Shown in pieces: positions 35,163 through 44,088 of a DNA stretch of 62,132 bases. The stretch spans positions 1-62,132 of the forward strand of contig QTVU01000015.1 of NCBI GenBank assembly GCA_003460745.1, read 5' to 3'. Each line of letters opens with the position of its first letter. Positions within the stretch are counted from its first letter, which is position 1. Under the pieces are notes generated by a model. The model made no database searches. It saw only the letters and a list, made by a program, of their open reading frames with translations, and was not told the origin of the DNA. Source of the stretch: Firmicutes bacterium AM55-24TS. GTDB taxonomy: Bacteria > Bacillota > Clostridia > UBA1381. Both the position numbers and the translations under genes were made by a program.

Positions 35163-37802
35163 ATGGCTGATAATAACAGAAGAAACAGACCAAGCTCCGG
35201 ATATGGCTCAAATGATAATTTCAACTGGGAAGAGTATGATATGAAAACTTCGTCAGCTTCAGGCGCTCCGAGACGTCGCAGACAAGCGGCATCCACAAAG
35301 CCTACAAGATCACCGCAGGCAAGTTCTTCATCATACAGAGAAGTACCGTCAAGGCGCCGAACTCAAACAACTTCCCGCAGTAAGAAAAAGCAAAAAAAGC
35401 AGCTTACTCCGAAACAGATTCAATTCAGAAAACGCTTACGGCTTACATTCTTTGTTGCGATTTTTGTGGTAGTTGTAATTGTATCCGGTATGGGCATAGG
35501 AATGTATGCCGCAGTATCACGTGAAATTAAAGATATGAATATTCAAACTCTTGCTTTGAATTATTCTTCATTTATATATTACGAAGATGCCGCCGGCAAT
35601 CCGCAGGAACTGGAACAAATACAATCCGATTTTAACCGTATATGGGTAGATTCGTCGCAAATACCTCAAGTTATGAAAGACGCTATCGTTTCAATCGAGG
35701 ATGAACGTTTCTACAAGCACCACGGTGTTGATATAAAACGTACACTCGGTGCAACGGGTAAATGGGTACTTTCAAAAGTCGGTATCGGCTCGTCAAACTA
35801 TGGCGGTAGTACGATTACTCAACAGGTTATAAAAAATATAACCAATGAAAAAGAAAATACACCTTCGCGTAAGGTCAAAGAAATGATGCGTGCGGTTGCA
35901 CTTGAAAAACAGCTTACAAAAGACGAAATACTTACAATGTATCTGAATATCGTATATTTCGCTAACAACTGTAACGGTGTTGAGGCTGCCGCAAACACTT
36001 ACTTTAACAAAGACGCAAGCGCCCTTACGCTTGCCGAAGCGGCATCAATCGCAGGTATAACACAGTTCCCGTCAGAATACGATCCGTTTGTACATCCGGA
36101 TAAGAATATCGAAAAACGTAATCTTGTACTCGGCAAAATGCGTGAACTCGGTTATATCACAGACGCTGAATATGCAGAGGCATCAGGCAGTGACCTTGTT
36201 GTAAGCAACGCTTACAGGCAAAATCAAGGACGTATTACTTCATACTTTGTTGACCAAGTTGTAAATGACGTTATCGCCGACCTTATGGCTCAAAAAGGTT
36301 ACTCGGAAGATTTCGCAACCCAACAGGTATACAACGGCGGTTTGAAAATTTATTCAACAATGGATCCCGACATTCAAAATATAATGGAAGGCATATTTAC
36401 CAATACGTCTAACTTCCCTTATACAGGTAAGGGTGCTCAATCGGCAATGATTATAATTGACCCTTACACAGGTAAAATTCGCGGTCTTATAGGCGGTCTT
36501 GGCGAAAAAACTGATATTCGCGGTTGGAACAGAGCCACTCAATCAAAACGTCAACCGGGTTCATCAATCAAACCGCTTTCGGTTTACGCACCGGCGGTTG
36601 ATATGGGTAAAATCACAGAAGTCGACACCGTAACAGACGAAGAAATAACAATCGGCAACGACAAGTGGAAACCAAAGAACTCATACAACGACTTCTTAGG
36701 CGATATGACAATTAAAGAGGCGGTTGCACGTTCGGCAAACATTCCTGCCGTAAAGGTATTGGATATGGTCAACCTTACAAACTCATTCAACTACCTACAA
36801 AACAAATTCCATATCACAACACTTGAAGAAAAAGATAAAAACTACAGTTCTCTTGCACTCGGCGGTCTTACACAAGGTGTAACCGTTGAAGAAATGGCGG
36901 GAGCATATTGTACATTCGTAAACAGCGGTAAATATATTAAGCCGTACACTTACACAAGAGTACTTGATTCAACAGGTCAGGTTATTCTTGAAAACACATC
37001 AAACACAAGTCAGGCTATCAGTCCTGCGGCAGCATACATTACAGCTGATTTACTTTCGGGCGTTGTAAACAGCAGTGTCGGTACAGGTAAAGGTGCAAAG
37101 CTTGACTGCGGTATTTCAACATACGGTAAAACAGGTACAACAGACGATGACTGCGATAAGTGGTTTGTTGGTTTCACACCGTATTATGTAGGCGCTTGTT
37201 GGTACGGTTTCGATACTCCTGCATCAATTTCAGCGGCAGGTGTTTCGGGCAATCCGACAGTTACCGCATGGAATCTTGTAATGGAAAAAATTCACGAATC
37301 GCTTAACCCTAAAGAAATCACAAAACCAAGTAATGTTGTTGAGGCACAGGTATGCGAATACTCCGGTATGCTTGCAACTGACACCTGCCCTACCACAACC
37401 GCTTACTTCGTTGAAGGAACACAGCCAAAGGCATATTGTGACGCATCACACGCAAGCAGACGTAATAAACCAACGCAAGCACCTCTGTCAACGGTTGCAC
37501 CGGTTGAAACTCCAAGCGCTATGCCTACAGTAAATCCTGCGACTTCGGAAACACACGAAAATCAAAACGGCAATAATTCAAATACATCTTCTGGTATAAA
37601 TTCGGGTTCTTCGTCAGGTACTAACAGCGGTTCTTCGTCAAGTACAAATTCGAGTACTAACAGTAGTTCTTATGATACAAATTCGGGCAGCAGTTCTTCG
37701 TCAAATTCAGGCGGAACTGATTACGAACAAGGCAATACAGGCTCATCTGAAAGCGAAAATACAGCAGGCGGAGCAGAAGAAGATACTTCATCGGAAGAAT
37801 AA
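35163..37802 (+). CDS. Class A penicillin-binding protein (PBP1A-type transglycosylase/transpeptidase)
   Basis: 879 residues. A basic Ser/Arg-rich cytoplasmic N-terminus (1-95) and one transmembrane helix (about 97-122) lead to the GT51 glycosyltransferase domain (IEDERFYKHHGVD; GGSTITQQVIKN). The transpeptidase domain carries SSIK (in QPGSSIKPLSVYA), SAN and YGKTGTT. A Ser/Asn/Thr/Gly-rich low-complexity tail covers about the last 100 residues. Polymerises and crosslinks peptidoglycan. ATG at 35163 with AGGAG; an in-frame ATG 39 nt upstream lies in the leader stem. Own promoter and terminator. Confidence 0.95.
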   Translation: MADNNRRNRPSSGYGSNDNFNWEEYDMKTSSASGAPRRRRQAASTKPTRSPQASSSSYREVPSRRRTQTTSRSKKKQKKQLTPKQIQFRKRLRLTFFVAIFVVVVIVSGMGIGMYAAVSREIKDMNIQTLALNYSSFIYYEDAAGNPQELEQIQSDFNRIWVDSSQIPQVMKDAIVSIEDERFYKHHGVDIKRTLGATGKWVLSKVGIGSSNYGGSTITQQVIKNITNEKENTPSRKVKEMMRAVALEKQLTKDEILTMYLNIVYFANNCNGVEAAANTYFNKDASALTLAEAASIAGITQFPSEYDPFVHPDKNIEKRNLVLGKMRELGYITDAEYAEASGSDLVVSNAYRQNQGRITSYFVDQVVNDVIADLMAQKGYSEDFATQQVYNGGLKIYSTMDPDIQNIMEGIFTNTSNFPYTGKGAQSAMIIIDPYTGKIRGLIGGLGEKTDIRGWNRATQSKRQPGSSIKPLSVYAPAVDMGKITEVDTVTDEEITIGNDKWKPKNSYNDFLGDMTIKEAVARSANIPAVKVLDMVNLTNSFNYLQNKFHITTLEEKDKNYSSLALGGLTQGVTVEEMAGAYCTFVNSGKYIKPYTYTRVLDSTGQVILENTSNTSQAISPAAAYITADLLSGVVNSSVGTGKGAKLDCGISTYGKTGTTDDDCDKWFVGFTPYYVGACWYGFDTPASISAAGVSGNPTVTAWNLVMEKIHESLNPKEITKPSNVVEAQVCEYSGMLATDTCPTTTAYFVEGTQPKAYCDASHASRRNKPTQAPLSTVAPVETPSAMPTVNPATSETHENQNGNNSNTSSGINSGSSSGTNSGSSSSTNSSTNSSSYDTNSGSSSSSNSGGTDYEQGNTGSSESENTAGGAEEDTSSEE

Positions 37803-37808
37803 GACAGC

Positions 37809-37842
37809 AAAAATGAGGCTTTTTCAAAGCCTCATTTTTTGT
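37809..37842 (+). terminator. Intrinsic terminator after the PBP gene
   Basis: AATGAGGCTTT-TTC-AAAGCCTCATT followed by TTTT. Confidence 0.92.
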
Positions 37843-37883
37843 TACTGATTCAGATTTTATAAAAAGATATACCCCTACACAAT

Positions 37884-37923
37884 GAAAAAAGGTTATCGGC
37901 TAAAATGCCGATAACCTTTTTAT
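37884..37923 (-). terminator. Symmetric terminator closing the rdgB-mazF operon
   Basis: AAAAAGGTTATCGGC...GCCGATAACCTTTTT, 15-bp stem with U-tracts in both directions. Confidence 0.9.
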
Positions 37924-37933
37924 ATGTAGCCGT

Positions 37934-37966
37934 CTATGCTACATAACACGTTATTTTTCTATCCAT
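37934..37966 (-). CDS. Very short ORF (10 aa) behind mazF with a hairpin-embedded Shine-Dalgarno
   Basis: Encodes MDRKITCYVA. A GGGAGG 7 nt before its ATG is paired in the hairpin AAAACCTC/GAGGTTTT (37970-37977, 37996-38003), which abuts the mazF stop. A second hairpin (TATGTAGC/GCTACATA, 37922-37944) overlaps its stop. Could be a remnant gene start or a leader-type peptide. Confidence 0.25.
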   Translation of the reverse strand: MDRKITCYVA

Positions 37967-38002
37967 ATTAAAACCTCCCATATTTCGATAATTAAGAGGT
38001 TT

Positions 38003-38362
38003 TTAAAATCCGCCGAGTCCGAAACTTATTGACAATGCATTATTAACACTTGCCATAAGTCCGTCATCTATACGGCCTATTTTCTCTCGTAATCTTCTTT
38101 TATCAATCGTCCTGATTTGCTCAAGCAATATCACAGAATCCTTATTAAGTCCGTAATCCTTTGCAGCAAGTTCGATATGCGTAGGCATTTTCGCCTTATT
38201 AATTTGGCTTGTTATAGCCGCCGCAATCACCGTAGGACTGTATTTATTACCTATGTCGTTCTGAATAACAAGTACAGGTCTTATACCGCCTTGCTCACTT
38301 CCGACAACCGGGCTTAAATCGGCGTAATAAATATCTCCTCTTTTCACAATCAATTTACTCAC
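38003..38362 (-). CDS. mazF: MazF/PemK-family endoribonuclease toxin (EndoA-like)
   Basis: 119 residues, full length. MazF fold with [24 protein letters not shown] beta hairpin containing the catalytic Arg region, [18 protein letters not shown] and a C-terminal [15 protein letters not shown]. Cleaves mRNA at specific sites; neutralised by the upstream antitoxin. GTG start (38362) overlapping the antitoxin stop by 8 nt. Located downstream of alr, the same place as ndoA in B. subtilis. Confidence 0.95.
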   Translation of the reverse strand: MSKLIVKRGDIYYADLSPVVGSEQGGIRPVLVIQNDIGNKYSPTVIAAAITSQINKAKMPTHIELAAKDYGLNKDSVILLEQIRTIDKRRLREKIGRIDDGLMASVNNALSISFGLGGF

Positions 38363-38516
38363 ACTCCGTCAGTTTTTCCTCACACAGCGAAAGACTTTCG
38401 TTATCCGCTTCCAAACACATTTGTGCCAGTTCAAGATTTATATCCGCCATTTCCTTATAACCTTTTTCAAGTTCGGCTACAAGTTTATTTTCATCGGATT
38501 TTTTGATTTGTGACAA
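38355..38516 (-). CDS. MazE-type antitoxin (53 aa, TTG start)
   Basis: Short acidic, helical peptide ([20 protein letters not shown]..., ending [10 protein letters not shown]) just before mazF. TTG at 38516 with AAGGGGG about 10 nt upstream; no ATG or GTG is placed suitably. Stop overlaps the mazF GTG by 8 nt, ensuring coupled synthesis. The acidic C-terminus is suited to wrapping the basic MazF surface. A ribbon-helix-helix N-terminus as in EndoAI is not obvious. Confidence 0.75.
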   Translation of the reverse strand: MSQIKKSDENKLVAELEKGYKEMADINLELAQMCLEADNESLSLCEEKLTECE

Positions 38517-38561
38517 AGCAATCAGGCCCCCTTTTCAGTTTTCAAGATAACCGTTTATCAA

Positions 38562-39719
38562 CTACATAAGGTAGTTTAATACCTTCACCGCCTTTCCGTC
38601 TTTTGTATAAATTCTCGGGATACGCTTACCTATTACGCATGACACCTCGTAGTTTATTGTTTCAAGCCACTCGGCCAAATCGTCAACGGTTACTCCTTCA
38701 CGTCCGAATATGATTACTTCATCGCCTTTATCAATATTATGGACATTTGTAACATCAATCATACATTGGTCCATACAAATTCTTCCGATAATAGGAACTT
38801 TTACACCGTCAACGATCATCTTACCATGCTTTGCAAGCTTTCTTAAATATCCGTCAGCATAACCGATAGGTACTGTTGCAATTTTGGTTTTCTTATCGGT
38901 TATGTACTCTTTTCCATAACTTACCCCTCTGCCCGGTTCAACTTCTTTTATATGTGTTATTGTTGATTTTAGCGTCATTGCGGGAATTAGGTCAAGTCTT
39001 GACTTATCCACTTCGTCAGATGGATACATTCCGTACAAAATAACACCCGGACGCACCATATCAAGGTGCATTTCAGGATACATCATTATTCCGGCACTGT
39101 TGCAAATATGCTTAATCGGAATATTAAGTCCTTTTTCTTCAAGTCTGCTGCAAACATCCATAAAACGTCCGTATTGCAAAAGTGTATACGATTTATCGTA
39201 CTCGTCAGATGTTGCAAAATGTGAGAATATACCTTCGATTTCAATATAAGGCAGTTTTGATATTTTTATAATTTCGTCTACAATTTCTTCATTATTTTCT
39301 CCGGCAAGAAAACCTATACGGCTCATTCCTGTATCAATTTTGATATGAATTTTCGTAACTTTTTCTTTTCTTTCAGCCTCATAAGAAAGTGCTTTTGCAA
39401 ATTCATATGTGAATACACTCGGTGTTATATCAAAATTGATTAAATCTTCAACAGCTTCTTCACCGCTTGCACCAAGTATCAAAATCGGCACGGTTACGCC
39501 ACGGCTTCTAAGCTGTTTACCCTCCTGCAAAACCGCTACGGCAAGACGGTCTGCGCCGTTTTCAAGGAGCGTTTTTGCGACCTCCAAAAATCCGTGACCG
39601 TATGCGTCGGCTTTTACTACCGCCATTATTTTTGCATTCGGATTTGTTATCTTTCTTATTTCCTTTATGTTATGAGCTATTGCGTCAAGATCAACCTCTG
39701 CCCAAGTTCTTTTATCCAT
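38562..39719 (-). CDS. alr: Alanine racemase
   Basis: PLP enzyme interconverting L- and D-alanine for peptidoglycan. 385 residues: N-terminal barrel with the PLP lysine in AVVKADAYGHG, and a C-terminal beta domain with the catalytic tyrosine in GRGVSYGKEY. Also SRIGF and CMDQCMIDV. ATG at 39719 with AGGAG 10 nt upstream; an ATG 39 nt earlier lacks one. Part of rdgB-(DUF)-nnr-alr-mazEF. Confidence 0.97.
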   Translation of the reverse strand: MDKRTWAEVDLDAIAHNIKEIRKITNPNAKIMAVVKADAYGHGFLEVAKTLLENGADRLAVAVLQEGKQLRSRGVTVPILILGASGEEAVEDLINFDITPSVFTYEFAKALSYEAERKEKVTKIHIKIDTGMSRIGFLAGENNEEIVDEIIKISKLPYIEIEGIFSHFATSDEYDKSYTLLQYGRFMDVCSRLEEKGLNIPIKHICNSAGIMMYPEMHLDMVRPGVILYGMYPSDEVDKSRLDLIPAMTLKSTITHIKEVEPGRGVSYGKEYITDKKTKIATVPIGYADGYLRKLAKHGKMIVDGVKVPIIGRICMDQCMIDVTNVHNIDKGDEVIIFGREGVTVDDLAEWLETINYEVSCVIGKRIPRIYTKDGKAVKVLNYLM

Positions 39720-39807
39720 TGTTATACTACTCCTTTTCCGAATGAAAATCGTCCACATTGCTGTGAGAGATTTAATTCAGTTCTTATTAATTATAGCATA
39801 TAGCCAT

Positions 39808-41352
39808 TTAATTTTCTACTTGTAATATTTGTCTTAAAGCACACGGAATACACTCCATAACTTTAGACGCGGTTACGGACTCGATTCCATACTTGTCTTT
39901 GGCAATATCACCCGCCAAACCATGTATGTACACCGCCATAGCTGACGCAACGGTTTCGTTTATACCTCTTGATACAAGTGACGCAACCGTTCCGGCAAGC
40001 ACATCACCGCTGCCGCCTGTTGCAAGACCTGAATTGCCTGTAATATTAATATATTGTTCTCCGTCCTGACCTGTTACAATCGTATGATGTCCTTTTAAAA
40101 TCAAAGTGACTCCGTTTTCCTCCGCAAACTCCTTTGCGGTAACAAGTCTGTTATCCTCAATATATTCCCTCTCAAGTCCCGTTAAACGTGACATTTCAAC
40201 CGTATGCGGTGTAAATATCACAGGGCAAGTGCAACTGCTTAAAGCCTTCATATTTTCCGCTACGGCATTTATTCCGTCTGCATCGATTATAACGGGAACT
40301 TTTGAATATTCAAGCACACTTTCAACAACTTCCGAAACATCGTCACATCTTCCCAACCCCGGACCTATAAGCACCGTATCAGCCTTATCGACACACTTTA
40401 AAATTTCGTCAATTGCGTTAGCTGAAATACGCCCGTTTCTGTCGCTTAACGGCACTGTCATAACTTCTGTCGTTTTTGCCTCCATGGCACTGTTAAGACT
40501 GCTCGGTACTGCAAGAGTAACAAGTCCGCTGCCTGTTGTAACGGCAGTTTGTGATGACAAATATGCCGCGCCTGTCATTCCAGCAGAACCTGCTATAACA
40601 AGTACCTTACCGTAATCTCCTTTCTGCGAATTGTTTTCACGTTTAGGAAAATTTGAACGCACAAATTTATCGTCAATTACGTTAATCTTCAAATTCTGTA
40701 CGTCAATTATATAGTCCGGAATTGAAATATTCTTAACCGTTACCTGCCCCACATAATCAGCCGCGGGGAACATAAGCATACCGACTTTGTAAGCCACAAA
40801 GGTCACTGTTTTGTCAGCCTTTATACATACACCGCAAATTTCGCCACTGTCGGAATTAATCCCGCTCGGGACGTCAACCGCCACTATATACTTTGCGTTA
40901 TCATTAATTTCACTTATAACGTCATAACTTATTCCACGTACAGTTCCGCTTATGCCTGTTCCGAAAATTGCGTCAACAATTATGTCATACGAACGCACTA
41001 TATATTTCAAATCTTCTATATCCGAAATGACATCAATGTTGATATTCATTCTCTTGATTATATCAAAATTAATTTTTGCGTCGCCTTTAAATTCATTTCC
41101 GCATACCAAATAAACCGCCACATCAATGCCCATATTGTACAGATGTCTTGCGATTGCGAAACCGTCACCGCCGTTATTGCCTTTTCCGCAAAATACCGCG
41201 ACCGATTTTTCCGAAAGGTTTGCAAAGTCTTTTTTTAGTTCTTCCACACAAGCCATAGCGGCATTTTCCATAAGCACAATACTCGGTATTCCGCCGATTT
41301 CGCTTGCCGCCTTGTCCACGCCTCTCATTTCAGAGGCAAAACACGCTTTCAT
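39808..41352 (-). CDS. nnr: Bifunctional NAD(P)H-hydrate epimerase / ADP-dependent (S)-NAD(P)H-hydrate dehydratase
   Basis: Repairs hydrated NAD(P)H. 514 residues: N-terminal YjeF epimerase domain (about 1-210, CGKGNNGGDGFAIARHL, VDAIFGTGISG) and C-terminal dehydratase kinase-like domain (about 225-505, VLVIAGSAGMTGAAYLSS, NSGLATGGSGDVLAG). ATG with GGAGG upstream, inside the end of the preceding gene. Order nnr-alr-mazEF parallels the B. subtilis ydcC-alr-ndoA neighbourhood. Confidence 0.96.
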   Translation of the reverse strand: MKACFASEMRGVDKAASEIGGIPSIVLMENAAMACVEELKKDFANLSEKSVAVFCGKGNNGGDGFAIARHLYNMGIDVAVYLVCGNEFKGDAKINFDIIKRMNINIDVISDIEDLKYIVRSYDIIVDAIFGTGISGTVRGISYDVISEINDNAKYIVAVDVPSGINSDSGEICGVCIKADKTVTFVAYKVGMLMFPAADYVGQVTVKNISIPDYIIDVQNLKINVIDDKFVRSNFPKRENNSQKGDYGKVLVIAGSAGMTGAAYLSSQTAVTTGSGLVTLAVPSSLNSAMEAKTTEVMTVPLSDRNGRISANAIDEILKCVDKADTVLIGPGLGRCDDVSEVVESVLEYSKVPVIIDADGINAVAENMKALSSCTCPVIFTPHTVEMSRLTGLEREYIEDNRLVTAKEFAEENGVTLILKGHHTIVTGQDGEQYINITGNSGLATGGSGDVLAGTVASLVSRGINETVASAMAVYIHGLAGDIAKDKYGIESVTASKVMECIPCALRQILQVEN

Positions 41353-41355
41353 ATT

Positions 41356-41922
41356 TTAGTCCTCCATTACAAATACATTTCTCGGATTAAATCTCTTGAT
41401 TGATTCAATCATCTTTGATGTAGGCTGGAACAATACTCTGTAATTTTCACTGTCTTGGCTGTAATCAACAAAGTAAACATTACCTCTCGACTTGTCGCCC
41501 GTAACGTCAAAAGTTTTGCTTACTGTTACGTTTTTATAATCGTGATTATGCTCGTTATCATTGATATTCGCACAAATATTTATTTCTTTAAAGTCAAAAC
41601 TCGCAATTCTTTTTCTTGCTTTCTTTGACATAATCTTATCAATATCAATTTCGCTGTTTGTAAGTATATATTCGTACTCAATATTTTGCATACTCATAAG
41701 CAAATACGCACCGTACCACGCAAATGCTATAAGCACAAGTCCGATACTAAATGAAAATGAACCGAATTGAGTGCCCGAAAGTGCAGTAGCCGTTGCAAAA
41801 ATAAGTAATAGCAAAGCCACCGATACAATAATCGCCGCAAAAATTATAACTGCGATAATCGCCTTTTGTCCGCCTGTTTTTTTCTTCTTTAGTATGTATT
41901 CCAAATATATATCATTCATCAT
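41356..41922 (-). CDS. Conserved membrane protein, DUF6106-like
   Basis: 188 residues. Two transmembrane helices (about 20-48 and 56-80), then a cytoplasmic domain beginning NIEYEYILTNSEIDIDKIM with a KKARKRI basic patch, ending in FQPTSKMIESIKRFNPRNVF. I believe this matches the DUF6106 group of Clostridia; no function known. It sits between rdgB and nnr and is probably co-transcribed with both. Confidence 0.65.
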   Translation of the reverse strand: MMNDIYLEYILKKKKTGGQKAIIAVIIFAAIIVSVALLLLIFATATALSGTQFGSFSFSIGLVLIAFAWYGAYLLMSMQNIEYEYILTNSEIDIDKIMSKKARKRIASFDFKEINICANINDNEHNHDYKNVTVSKTFDVTGDKSRGNVYFVDYSQDSENYRVLFQPTSKMIESIKRFNPRNVFVMED

Positions 41923-41946
41923 AGCAATCTGTTACCTTTCTTATAT

Positions 41947-42531
41947 TTAATTCATTTTCTTCAACTTATCATACAGATTTTTCAATGCACGTCCGCGATG
42001 ACTGATTGAATTTTTTTCTTCGTCACTGCTTTCGGCAAATGTTTTACCGAGTTCGTCAGACAAAAATATCGGATCATATCCAAATCCGTTTTCACCCTTA
42101 GGCTCTTTTGTTATCGTGCCTTTTACTTCACCCTCAGCGGTTATTTCCGTACCGTCAGGCATTATAAACGCTACCGACGTCACAAACTTTGCTCTGCGGT
42201 TTTCGTTGTCGCCGAGTTCCGTTAAAAGTTTGTTAATTCTGTCCTCGTCCGTTGCATTGTCACCGGCATATCTTGCACTTCTGACACCCGGCGCACCGCC
42301 TAGTGCCTCAACGCATATGCCTGAATCATCCGCAAGGATAGGATAATCGCAAACCATAGCAACCGCTCTTGCCTTAATAAGTGCGTTTTTTACAAATGTG
42401 TCATCCGTTTCTTCCACATCAACATCAATTCCAAGCTCTTGTTGTGATACGATTTCAATGTCAAGCGGTGCAAGAATTTCTTGCATTTCTCTTATTTTTC
42501 CTTTGTTTTTTGTTGCAGCTATTACCTTCAT
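41947..42531 (-). CDS. rdgB: XTP/dITP diphosphatase (RdgB/HAM1)
   Basis: Removes non-canonical purine nucleotides. 194 residues, with ATKNKGKIREM, the acidic LADDSGICVEALGG and SHRGRALKNLYD motifs of the HAM1 family. ATG start with GGAGG upstream. First gene of the nnr-alr-mazEF transcript. Confidence 0.96.
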   Translation of the reverse strand: MKVIAATKNKGKIREMQEILAPLDIEIVSQQELGIDVDVEETDDTFVKNALIKARAVAMVCDYPILADDSGICVEALGGAPGVRSARYAGDNATDEDRINKLLTELGDNENRRAKFVTSVAFIMPDGTEITAEGEVKGTITKEPKGENGFGYDPIFLSDELGKTFAESSDEEKNSISHRGRALKNLYDKLKKMN

Positions 42532-42566
42532 AAGACTGCCTCCGTAATTTAATTATTTCTCTAAAT

Positions 42567-42595
42567 ATTCTACTACATATAGCGTTTTTTTTCAA
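42567..42595 (-). promoter_or_regulatory. Sigma-A promoter of the rdgB operon
   Basis: TTGAAA (42590-42595), 17-bp spacer, TAGAAT (42567-42572). Confidence 0.75.
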
Positions 42596-42624
42596 GGTCT
42601 AAATAGAAAATTACACAATTTAAG

Positions 42625-42658
42625 TACAAAAAATGCACTCCGTAAAGAGTGCATTTTC
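42625..42658 (-). terminator. Intrinsic terminator after nfnB
   Basis: AAATGCACTC / GAGTGCATTT, 6-nt loop, followed by TTTTTTG on the minus strand. Confidence 0.92.
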
Positions 42659-42677
42659 ATGACTGTCGCCATTATTT

Positions 42678-44069
42678 TTACTTGCTTAGTTCTTCATCTA
42701 TTGCAGCAGCTGCGGCTTTACCAGCACCCATTGCAAGAATAACTGTTGCGGCACCTGTTACAACGTCACCGCCGGCGTATACATGGTCTTTTGAAGTTTT
42801 ACCTGTTTCCTCATCAGCAATGATACAACCTCTCTTATTTGTATCAAGACCTTTTGTTGTCTTTCTGATAAGTGGGTTCGGAGTTTGACCGATAGCTACA
42901 ACTACTGTATCTACGTCAATAATTTCTTCACTGCCCTCGATAGGAACAGGACGTCTTCTGCCACTGTCGTCAGGCTCGCCAAGTTCCATCTTGATAACTT
43001 CCATACCGTTTACCCAACCGTCCTCGTTGCCAAGAATCTTTGTCGGATTTTGAAGAAGTTTAAATTCGATACCTTCTTCTTCTGCGTGGAATACTTCTTC
43101 TGCTCTTGCAGGAAGTTCTTCCTTACCACGTCTGTAAACGATATATACATTTTCAGCACCAAGACGCTTTGCCGATCTTGCAGCGTCCATAGCAACGTTA
43201 CCGCCGCCAAGAACCGCAACATTTTTACCTACATATACAGGTGTATCGTATTCAGGGAACTTATAACCCTTCATAAGATTAATTCTTGTTAAGAATTCAT
43301 TTGCACTGTATACACCGTTAAGGCTTTCGCCCTCGATACCCATAAAGTGAGGAAGACCTGCACCTGAGCCGATATATACCGCATCAAAATTCATTTCGTC
43401 AAACAATTCGTCAACAGTAAGTGTCTTACCGATAACTACGTTAGTTTCGATGTCAACGCCCATTTCCTTTAGGTTAGAGATTTCCTTTTGCACAATATCC
43501 TTTGGAAGTCTGAATTCAGGAATACCGTACATCAAAACGCCGCCTGCTGTATGGAATGCCTCGTAAATTGTTACTTCGTAACCCTTTTTAGCAAGGTCGC
43601 CCGCAACTGTAAGTCCTGAAGGACCGCTTCCTACAACTGCAACTCTCTTACCGTTTGAAACAGGCTTTTCAATTTCTTCCTTGACATTCTTCATATGCCA
43701 GTCGGCAACAAATCTTTCAAGTCTGCCGATACCGACGCTTTCGCCCTTGATACCTCTTACACACTTTGATTCACACTGCTTTTCCTGCGGACATACTCTG
43801 CCGCAAACAGCAGGAAGTGCATTTGTTTCCTTAATCTTCTTATAAGCGTTTTCAAATTCACCCTTTGCAACAAACGCGATAAATTCAGGGATTTTAACGC
43901 TTACAGGACAGCCTTGCATACAAGGCTTATGTTTACAGTTAAGACATCTCTGTGCCTCGTCTATTGCCATTTCCTCTGTATAACCTGTTGTAACTTCAAG
44001 GAAATTCTTATTTCTTACATTAGGACATTGCTCCGGCATCGGATTTTTGTCCATTCTCATATTTGGCAT
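42678..44069 (-). CDS. nfnB: NADH-dependent reduced ferredoxin:NADP+ oxidoreductase subunit B (NfnB) / GltD-like
   Basis: 463 residues. N-terminal [4Fe-4S] region (CLNCKHKPCMQGCPV at about 42-56; CGRVCPQEKQCESKC at about 91-105) and two Rossmann domains (VAVVGSGPSGLTVAGDLAKK; VAVLGGGNVAMDAARSAKRL) as in the small subunit of glutamate synthase. Because it is encoded with an NfnA-like flavoprotein and no glutamate synthase large subunit is present, it is read as NfnB of the electron-bifurcating transhydrogenase linking ferredoxin, NADH and NADPH. Confidence 0.85.
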   Translation of the reverse strand: MPNMRMDKNPMPEQCPNVRNKNFLEVTTGYTEEMAIDEAQRCLNCKHKPCMQGCPVSVKIPEFIAFVAKGEFENAYKKIKETNALPAVCGRVCPQEKQCESKCVRGIKGESVGIGRLERFVADWHMKNVKEEIEKPVSNGKRVAVVGSGPSGLTVAGDLAKKGYEVTIYEAFHTAGGVLMYGIPEFRLPKDIVQKEISNLKEMGVDIETNVVIGKTLTVDELFDEMNFDAVYIGSGAGLPHFMGIEGESLNGVYSANEFLTRINLMKGYKFPEYDTPVYVGKNVAVLGGGNVAMDAARSAKRLGAENVYIVYRRGKEELPARAEEVFHAEEEGIEFKLLQNPTKILGNEDGWVNGMEVIKMELGEPDDSGRRRPVPIEGSEEIIDVDTVVVAIGQTPNPLIRKTTKGLDTNKRGCIIADEETGKTSKDHVYAGGDVVTGAATVILAMGAGKAAAAAIDEELSK

Positions 44070-44088
44070 ATTAAAAATCCTCCCTTAA

